From NCBI GenBank assembly GCA_946549475.1, contig CAMNQO010000053.1:1-9890 (forward strand): DNA of 9,890 nt. The letters run 5' to 3'. The notes under the pieces were generated by a model. That model was not told where the DNA came from, searched no databases, and saw nothing but the letters and a program-made list of their open reading frames with translations. Position 1 is the first letter of the stretch, and each line of letters starts with the position of its first letter. The position numbers and the translations under genes are program-made. Below are positions 1-6,500 of this stretch, piece by piece. The stretch is from an uncultured Bacteroidales bacterium. Its GTDB lineage: Bacteria > Bacteroidota > Bacteroidia > Bacteroidales > UBA932.

Positions 1-1
1 C

Positions 2-98
2 GGGTAAGTCTTGCACGACCAGCTCCCTCTGAATTCCCCCAGGGTCGGAAGGCAGCAAGGGTAGGAGGTCGTAGCGGTGCGATGCAAACCGCTTACCC
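2..98 (+). ncRNA. ffs: Signal recognition particle RNA (small bacterial 4.5S type)
   Basis: This is the RNA core of the signal recognition particle. It binds Ffh and guides ribosomes making membrane proteins to FtsY at the inner membrane. The apical part is diagnostic: a GGAA tetraloop at 47-50 closed by GTC/GGC, with the Ffh-binding internal loops (CAGG on the 5' side, AGCA on the 3' side). The ends pair as GGGTAAG (2-8) with CTTACCC (92-98), which sets the limits. At about 97 nt it is the short form without an Alu domain, as is usual outside Gram-positives. Its promoter lies to the left of the window. No terminator separates it from the tRNA 5 bases downstream, so the two are probably made as one precursor. 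Confidence 0.93.
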
Positions 99-103
99 AT
101 TTT

Positions 104-176
104 GCGGAAATAGCTCAGTTGGTAGAGCGCCAGCTTCCCAAGCTAGAGGTCGCGGGTTCGAACCCCGTTTTCCGCT
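104..176 (+). tRNA. tRNA-Gly, anticodon CCC
   Basis: A 73-nt cloverleaf. The acceptor stem GCGGAAA/TTTCCGC is perfect (104-110 with 169-175) and the discriminator base is T176. The D arm is GCTC/GAGC, and the T arm GCGGG/CCCGT has the TTCGAAC loop. The anticodon loop TTCCCAA (135-141) gives anticodon CCC at 137-139, which reads GGG. The anticodon stem CCAGC/GCTAG has one C-A mismatch (C131 with A145) where a G would restore pairing. No CCA is encoded; CTCAA follows, so the CCA must be added enzymatically. It starts 5 bases after the SRP RNA and is followed at once by a terminator hairpin. Confidence 0.93.
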
Positions 177-178
177 CA

Positions 179-215
179 AAAAAAGTGTGATTCCAGGACG
201 GAACCACACTTTTTT
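179..215. terminator. Bidirectional intrinsic terminator between tRNA-Gly and the converging lipoprotein gene
   Basis: The arms AAAAAAGTGTG (179-189) and CACACTTTTTT (205-215) pair perfectly. TTCC/GGAA (191-194 with 200-203) extends the stem after one A-C mismatch, leaving a 5-base loop at 195-199. A run of T follows on the plus strand and, because the left arm starts with A's, also on the minus strand. It therefore ends the SRP RNA/tRNA transcript from the left and can equally serve the minus-strand lipoprotein gene, whose stop codon lies 30 bases away at 245-247. Confidence 0.85.
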
Positions 216-244
216 CATTTTCAAACCGCCCCTGCGGGCTCTAA

Positions 245-3200
245 TTACTCATCCAGCCAACTTCCGACCTGACTGTAAATGTAGTCAGCCATCGCGGTGG
301 TGCCGGCATGGTTGGGGTGGCAACTGGAGCCGTGATCCTTGGTGATGCCGATGGTCGTGTTGGTCTTGTTCTTCGTGCCGGTCTCATGGAAGGAGACGAA
401 TTTGATGTTCAGGCCTTTGCCGGCGAGGAAATCCACGATGGCCTGATCGGCCGCCTCAAACCCGTCGGAAATCATGTCGTGACAGAGGACCAGGAATTTC
501 GCCCCCGGATGGTCCACGGAAATCTCCGTGATGAGGCCCGTCAGCGCCGCGCTGTAAGTGCGATAGACATAACTCTTCTTCAAAGCGCCCTGCCAGGTGG
601 TTTCCAGCGCGGATGTGGAGTAATCGCCGAGGTAGTCGTCCGTGGATCCGCCATACTTGCCGAAATCGTTGCGGCCGCCATAGAAGATGACCAGATCCGG
701 ATTGCCGATGCCTTTCGCTTTGTAACGGTTGCGGAAGCAATAGGTCGTGCTGGCCGCATCCGTGACATTGTGGCTGCTGTAGTTCGGCGTATTCGCATCG
801 ATGTAGCAGCAGGACGAGCCGCTGTAGGAGTTGTTGATTTCCAGGCGGGCGTTGGTCATCTTATTGTAGATGAGTTTCCACCACCAGGTGTTCTGCTCCG
901 CCAGCACATCCCCATAGACCGTGGCGCCGTTTTCTGTCCAGGAGTTGGGATAGTAAGGATTGTAGCGGGCCTTCTGATCTTCGAAAATATAACTGCGGAA
1001 GGTGCTGATGCTGTCACCGAACAGGGAGACCTTCCTGTACAGGTTCGTGGAGGGCTTGTACACGCCGTCAGGCTTGAGGTAGCCGTCCGCGCGGACATCC
1101 GCCGTCCAGTGCAGGGCCTTCACGGCCGGATTGCCGGCATTCCAGGCGTCGGCTCCCGCGTCCAGCGCGGCTTTGAATGTATCATAGGATGCGACATCGC
1201 TGCTGAAACTGGTATGATATACGACCTGGTCGTAGTTTTTCATCGCCGGGTCGGCCACGGAAGAAGACAGGTTGGTCGTGTTGCAACTGGTGCTGGTATT
1301 GTACAGACGCAGCGTCTGGCGCCCGTAAATCCCGTTCATCGTCATCGAAGCGACGACGCGTCCGCTGATGGAACCGATATCCGCAAAATTGCTGTAATTG
1401 CTGACATTCACCTGCGCCCCCTTGAGGTACAGATTGGAAAACATCATCGGGGAATAGCAGTTGATGATGCTGGTGACGGCGGTATTGGTACCGCCGAGAA
1501 TGCCGCCGATTCCTTTGAATCCCGCCGCATTGTTATTCTTGATGAGCGTGGGATAGGAGTAACAGTTGACGATGGCGTGCGAACTCGCTCCATTCGTAGC
1601 CGTGGCAGATGCTCCGGCGATACCTCCCACATAGAGGAAATTTGTGTAGGAATCATTGATGGTGATGGTCGCGCCGGTCTTGTTCAGGTCGGGAGCGAAA
1701 ATGCAGTTGATGACCGTACAGACATCACCTGCCGTCGTCGATTGTCCCATATAGCCGACGATGCCGCCCGTCTGCGCGACGGCGGCGGCGACGGTCGCCG
1801 TAATCTTGGCGCCGCAACTGCAGGCGTTGACAATCGCCGAGCCTTCCATATAGCCTACGACACCGCCGACTCTGGCGCTGCCCTTCACGCTGCAGGACTT
1901 CACTTCGCAATTTTCGATGCGGTTGGTCCGGTTGATGCGGCCAGCAATGGCCCCGGTCTGGCTGCCGCCGGTCTCGACCGAGCAACTCGCTCCGATGGAG
2001 CAGTTGCTGATGAGGACATCCGGCCCCGGAACATAGCCGCCGACGATGCCGCAGTTGTTGCCGGTCCCGATGACTTTCGTCCGGCCGAAACCGCAGTCCT
2101 TGACGGTGCCTCCGGTCATATAAGCGGCGATGGCGGCCACATTGGCTGCGCCGCTGAAGGTGCTGTAATTGCTGCCGGTCGCGGAAATGTGGACATCTTC
2201 AATCAGACCGCCGGCCACATAGCCGAACAGGCCGACATTGTTGCCGGTGGAGGTGATGTTGAGATTGTTGAGCGTTTTTCCGTTGCCGTCGAAATGGCCG
2301 CGGAAAGCGTGGGCCGCATCATTGGCGATGGGGGTGAAATTGGCCGCCGACATCGTGATGCCGACAGTCTGGATGTAGGATTTGTCCGCAAAGTAATCAT
2401 AATCCTCGCCGTTCATATAGGCGGACAGGTCGAGCAGGTCCTGCTCGGTGGAGATTTTGAACGGGCTGTCTTCCGTACCGGCACCGCCGCTGAAAAGCAT
2501 CGCGTCGAAGGCTTTCATCCCGTCGATCTGTCCGGCCTTCAGCGGAAGGTTGGATGCGGTGCTCTTTTCAAAACTCCATCCGTCGCTGCACTGGATGCGC
2601 AGGGTGAAACCGCCGGTGTAAATCTGGGCGGGAAGGATCAGATAGACCGGTGTCTCCGTCCCCAGGCGCAGACCGCCGGTCGTCAGCGTGAGCGTCTTGC
2701 CGGCGTTGCTGTCGGGCAGGAGGACACCGCCGGAGAGGGTGGCCGGACCGGCAACCCCTTTCTGGGCGGATTCAAAGACGATGGAGGACAAATCATGCCC
2801 GCCGTTGATCTTGAAGCGCAGGATGGCGCACAGATTCTTGAAATGCAGCGTCTCGTCCGTCGATGTGGCATACATCGGTGCGCTGCGCAACGCCGTGGTG
2901 CTATAGACCTGGGTCGCAGGAAGAGAGAAACTTGCCTTCCCGTCCGTGAGACTGACTCCTTCGGCCGGATACCAGGCCTGGAAATTCCCCGTATTGGCAA
3001 GTCCGGTATCATTGTGGAACTTTCCGTCTTCTTTCTGATAGACAAAAACGGCCTGGGCGCTGCCGTTGCTGACCAGGATGGCGTCTCCTTCTTCCCAGGA
3101 AACGACGCCGGACGCCGGATTGACGGTGGCACGAAGGGGCTCTCCGTTGAGGATGGCATTTTCGGAGGAGGCCTCGAAAGAAGTTATGTTAACATTCTCC

Positions 3201-3283
3201 GCAGGATGGCCGGCAACGGGCTCTTTGGCACAGGAGACGGCAAGGGCGAAACTGATCGCCAGAAGAGGTAAGATTCTTTTCAT
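245..3283 (-). CDS. Lipoprotein with fimbrillin-like domain, GLUG repeats and C-terminal SGNH/GDSL hydrolase
   Basis: The protein is 1012 residues from ATG 3281-3283. An in-frame ATG at 3308-3310 would add 9 residues. I chose the inner start because it gives a standard signal peptide (MKRILPLLAISFALAVSC, lipidated Cys18) and sits 4 bases after the stop of the small upstream gene. Residues about 28-260 have a fimbrillin (Mfa-like) pattern, with WEEGD, AWYP, APM and FKNLCAILRF. Residues 264-740 start with FSGG.GT and carry about nine GLUG-type repeats, then a DAWNAG cap. Residues about 749-1012 are an SGNH hydrolase: GDSIS with Ser758, Gly822 in SYSGS, Asn872 in GGRND, and His989 in CHPN. The usual Asp three residues before the His is Ser986. 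It is paralogous to the divergent plus-strand gene. Inferred role: lipid-anchored esterase on the cell envelope, substrate unknown; a weakened or inactive enzyme is possible. Confidence 0.85.
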   Translation of the reverse strand: MKRILPLLAISFALAVSCAKEPVAGHPAENVNITSFEASSENAILNGEPLRATVNPASGVVSWEEGDAILVSNGSAQAVFVYQKEDGKFHNDTGLANTGNFQAWYPAEGVSLTDGKASFSLPATQVYSTTALRSAPMYATSTDETLHFKNLCAILRFKINGGHDLSSIVFESAQKGVAGPATLSGGVLLPDSNAGKTLTLTTGGLRLGTETPVYLILPAQIYTGGFTLRIQCSDGWSFEKSTASNLPLKAGQIDGMKAFDAMLFSGGAGTEDSPFKISTEQDLLDLSAYMNGEDYDYFADKSYIQTVGITMSAANFTPIANDAAHAFRGHFDGNGKTLNNLNITSTGNNVGLFGYVAGGLIEDVHISATGSNYSTFSGAANVAAIAAYMTGGTVKDCGFGRTKVIGTGNNCGIVGGYVPGPDVLISNCSIGASCSVETGGSQTGAIAGRINRTNRIENCEVKSCSVKGSARVGGVVGYMEGSAIVNACSCGAKITATVAAAVAQTGGIVGYMGQSTTAGDVCTVINCIFAPDLNKTGATITINDSYTNFLYVGGIAGASATATNGASSHAIVNCYSYPTLIKNNNAAGFKGIGGILGGTNTAVTSIINCYSPMMFSNLYLKGAQVNVSNYSNFADIGSISGRVVASMTMNGIYGRQTLRLYNTSTSCNTTNLSSSVADPAMKNYDQVVYHTSFSSDVASYDTFKAALDAGADAWNAGNPAVKALHWTADVRADGYLKPDGVYKPSTNLYRKVSLFGDSISTFRSYIFEDQKARYNPYYPNSWTENGATVYGDVLAEQNTWWWKLIYNKMTNARLEINNSYSGSSCCYIDANTPNYSSHNVTDAASTTYCFRNRYKAKGIGNPDLVIFYGGRNDFGKYGGSTDDYLGDYSTSALETTWQGALKKSYVYRTYSAALTGLITEISVDHPGAKFLVLCHDMISDGFEAADQAIVDFLAGKGLNIKFVSFHETGTKNKTNTTIGITKDHGSSCHPNHAGTTAMADYIYSQVGSWLDE
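1448..2242 (-). repeat. GLUG-type repeat array, about 9 copies, within the minus-strand lipoprotein
   Basis: Residues 348-612 of the encoded protein contain about nine diverged copies of a GLUG-like unit. Each has a core such as VGLFGY, TGAIAGR, VGGVVGYM or IGGILGG, followed after roughly 8-15 residues by a beta strand of the form I.NC or V.DC. The first copy (NNVGLFGYVAGGLIEDV) is closest to the family pattern. Spacing varies from about 24 to 45 residues because of insertions between copies. GLUG repeats are known from secreted bacterial proteins and are thought to build a beta-helix, which would make this a stalk or platform between the N-terminal domain and the hydrolase. Copy boundaries are my reading by eye. 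Confidence 0.7.
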
Positions 3284-3287
3284 AGCG

Positions 3288-3416
3288 TTACCAGTCATAT
3301 TCTTCTTCATTCAATTGGTATGCGTCGATATTGACGATCTTGCTGGCGCAGAGCGGCAGGCTTTCCCCGGCCGGCCGGATGCGACAATCGGGGGATGAAT
3401 AATTTTTGAGGTCCAT
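3288..3416 (-). CDS. Small 42-residue protein upstream of and coupled to the lipoprotein gene
   Basis: An ATG at 3414-3416 opens a 42-codon frame ending in TAA at 3288-3290, only 4 bases before the lipoprotein ATG. The peptide begins MDLKNYSSPDCRIRP, has an LCASK stretch in the middle and ends NEEEYDW. It has no signal peptide and no membrane segment. From memory, the outline (Y.SP near the start, LCAS in the middle, acidic residues and a terminal DW) resembles short Bacteroidales proteins that are often left unannotated; I cannot name the family. A longer frame from an ATG at 3498-3500 is open but would extend through the promoter region, so I prefer the inner start. The spacing suggests translational coupling to the lipoprotein gene, or a leader-peptide role. 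Function is unknown. Confidence 0.55.
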   Translation of the reverse strand: MDLKNYSSPDCRIRPAGESLPLCASKIVNIDAYQLNEEEYDW

Positions 3417-3443
3417 AGCATACATTATCAATCTTAAATAGTA

Positions 3444-3451
3444 CAAATAAA
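3444..3451 (-). promoter_or_regulatory. Weak -7-like element for the minus-strand small ORF/lipoprotein unit
   Basis: On the minus strand these bases read TTTATTTG, one mismatch from the Bacteroides -7 consensus TAnnTTTG. That places a start site near 3437, about 20 bases before the ATG of the small gene. No TTTG is found at the expected 19-21 base distance upstream, so support is weak. The location, in the AT-rich gap between two divergent genes, is the main argument for it. Confidence 0.3.
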
Positions 3452-3476
3452 AAGTCGTTTTTGCGTAAATATTTCT

Positions 3477-3484
3477 TATTTTTG
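3477..3484 (+). promoter_or_regulatory. -7 promoter element for the plus-strand lipoprotein gene
   Basis: TATTTTTG matches the Bacteroides housekeeping -7 consensus TAnnTTTG exactly and lies 25 bases before the ATG at 3510, implying a short leader of about 20 bases. The nearest TTTG upstream (3460-3463) is only 13 bases away, whereas 19-21 is usual, so the -33 part is poor. A GAGAAAG stretch (3500-3506) precedes the ATG and may act as a weak ribosome binding site. Confidence 0.5.
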
Positions 3485-3509
3485 CAAAGATTGAATCCAT
3501 GAGAAAGAT

Positions 3510-6500
3510 ATGAAAAGACTATTTTGTGCAACTTGGCTGTTTCTTTTCCTGTTGCTTACATCCTGCCACAAAACGGAGCCCGCCGGGTCCGACACCCCTT
3601 CGCATGAGGCCACGCTCCGGAGTTTTTCTGCGGAAATCGTCGCGGACTATGAGAGTACAAAAGCCTTGGTGGACATATCCACCCGCAAAGTTTCCTTTGA
3701 AGACGGAGACCAGGTAGCGGTATCCAACGGCAGCAGCATAGCCAACTATACCTACAGCGCCGCAAGCGGAAAGTTCACCAGTGACAGTCCCCTGACCTCG
3801 GCGGAGCATTATACGGCCTTCTATCCTGCTTCGGCCTGCACCGGAGCGGGGACGGACGGCGGATTGCGCATCCTGCTCCCGGACAGCCGGACTTACGACG
3901 CCGCATCAGTCCTTGAGGCACCGATGGGTGCGGAGTCGGACGGCGGAGTCTTTTCTTTCAAGAATCTCTGCACCATCGTCCATTTTACGATGGAAGATGA
4001 CGGAGTGCTCTCCCGTGTCTGTTTTTCGGCCTCCGTCCCCGTCTGCGGCGCAGCATCTTTCCGCAACGGCTTGCTGACGATGGAAGAAGGCGGGTCGCGC
4101 GAGATCGGAATGACTTTGCCCGAATCTTTCTCTCCCGATGCCTCCAAGCCGGTCTGCCTGGTCGTTCCCGCCCAGATCTATACGGGCGGATTTACCCTGA
4201 AAAGTGAATTTGTTTCCGGCCGTGTCTGGTATCAGAGCATGACCCGGGACCAGGATCTCAAGGCCGGATATTTCACGATCATGGAACTCTTTACGACCAG
4301 TCTGTTCAGCGGCGGAAAAGGGACGGAAGCCGATCCCTATCGCATCGCATCCGCTGCCGACTTGCAGGACTTGTCGTCCCGGGTGGCAAGCACGGCCGAA
4401 GAAGACCTGCCGCTGCGGACGGCCTGTTACCGGCAGATGGCCGACATCGACTTCCTGGGAGCCACCTTGCCCAGCATCGGCAACAGCAATGACGGCGGCG
4501 GATGCTATTTCGAGGGCCGTTATGAAGGAAACGGGCATACCATCAGCAACCTGACCATCAGCAATCCCAATACCAACAAGGCCAACGGGTTTTTCGGCTA
4601 CCTCAGCGGAAACGCCCATATTGACGGCTTGCAAATCGACCGGGCGGCCATCGCATCCGCGACCTGGAACAACGGCATCGTCGTCGGTTGCGTCCAGCCC
4701 GGATCGAACGCGGTGGTTGAAAACTGCACCGTCACCCATTCATCCGTCAGCAGCAATAATAGCGACAACGGCGGCATCATCGGCAAACTCATGTCCGGCA
4801 CCGTCCGCAACTGTTCCTTCTCCGGTACTGTCAGCGGGACGGCCAGCGCCAAACATCAGTGCGCCGGCATCGTCGGCGAAGTGACCGGTGCCGGCTGCCT
4901 GGTGGCGGACTGCCGATTCGACGGTACGGTAACAGGCGCCTGCGGCAATGTGGCAGGCATCGTCGGGTCCCTGGCGGGCACCTCCTCGGTCACCGGCTGC
5001 ACGGTCAGCGCCGGCTCCGTCATCGAAGGGGGCAGCATCACGAACAACGGCATCAATATCGGCGGCATCGTCGGCTACATCAACGGCAGCACCGGCGGAA
5101 AAGTGGAAAAATGCACCTGCGCCGGAACGGTGATAGGACACTACTATGACATAGGCGGTATCGCGGGACGCGACCAGGGCATCCCCATCCGGGACTGTAC
5201 TTTCAGCGGAACGGTGACATCCGACTACGATGACCGTTCTGCCTCCGGAGACTTGTTCAGCCGCATCGGAGGCATCTGCGGCCATATCCACGGCACGGCG
5301 GCCATCGAAGGATGCAGCGTGAGTGGCACGGTGGGCGAATCCACCGCTTATGTGGGCGGTATCGTTGGCTGGATGGAAACCGGAAGCATAACGGCCTGTC
5401 GCGTGGAGAATGCGCAGGTCAAAGGCCGGACATGCATCGGCGGCATCGCAGGCCGCTTCAAAGGCGGCATCGTCAAAACCTGTACCGTATCTTCTCTGAA
5501 TCTGAGCGCAAGCGGCAATTATGCCGGCGGTGCCGCAGGCTGGATGATGGCCGGGTGCTCGCTGACCGGCTGCCTGCTGGAGCAGTCTTCCGTCAGCGGT
5601 GACATGAGCATCGGAGGGATGTGCGGGCTGTATTCCGGGGGTGGTTATATCGGACAATGCCGGGTCCGGGACTGCCGGATCAGCACCCAGACCAAACTGG
5701 CCGGTGGCATTCTGGGCAATATGACCTCTTCATCCGACCCGCTCCAGAGCAGAGTGGAACGATGCAGCGTCACCGGCGGCTCCGTCGGGGCGACGACCGG
5801 CCTGGCCGGAGGCATCCTGGGCGGATGCGACACCAAAGGCATCATCAACCTGTGCAGTGCATCGACGGATGTCAGCAATACCGGCAGCGGGAACTACGGC
5901 AATGTGGGCGGCATCGCCGGCTGGTGCAGCACCACGGATTTGCTCATCGCCAACTGTGTGTATTTCGACGGGGAACTCCGTAACGACAACGCGACCGGCG
6001 GATGTGTCGGCGGCATCTGCGGTTCGATGACCGCCGGGACCCTGGGCTATTCGGCCGTCGTCAACTGCTGCGCCTTCCCCGGCCGTCTCAGCACGGGCTC
6101 CGGCAATGCCAACCTTGCCGGCATCATAGGGTATATGAATACGGTCACCGTCCGCAACGCCTATTCCCCGGCACCGGCATCGGTCATGTATTTCAACGGA
6201 GCCGCCTCCGGTGCCTCACGCGGATCCATCTATGGCTGGCTGCGGGGAGTCAACACCTCCGATGCATGCAGCGGCATCGTCGAAGATGCTTATTGGTTCA
6301 GCGGATTCAAAGCCGGCAATTACAACGGCAATTATAAATATGTCAAGAGCGAGCAGGCCCTGACGGACAGTCAGATGAGAAACAACGGAGCCGTTTCCCG
6401 TCCGTCCGCCGGAACATCCAGCCCGGATTTCCTTTCAGCCCTCAATGCCGCAGCCGACGCCTGGAACGCCGGCACTCCGACCTTCGGCGTGCGGGCGGAA

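Noticed and set aside
308..3271. A 987-codon open frame on the plus strand, antisense to the minus-strand lipoprotein gene.
   Set aside because: Its translation is low-complexity (rich in Arg, Gly, Ala, Asp, Val), has no recognisable domain, and lies opposite a protein with a clear signal peptide, repeats and hydrolase motifs. Long antisense frames arise when a GC-rich gene rarely uses codons whose complements are stops.
3367..3378. A 12-bp palindrome CCGGCCGGCCGG.
   Set aside because: It lies inside the small gene and codes for Arg-Pro-Ala-Gly; it is a simple alternation of CC and GG that does not need a regulatory role.
4740..5657. A 305-codon open frame on the minus strand, opposite the GLUG array of the plus-strand gene.
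   Set aside because: Its Ala/Asp/Gly-rich sequence mirrors the repeat codons on the other strand; there is no start context or domain, and the plus-strand reading is certain.
4581..6170. The regular repeats of the plus-strand gene considered as a CRISPR array.
   Set aside because: The units are diverged, in one open reading frame, and have no identical direct repeats separated by unique spacers; they are protein repeats.
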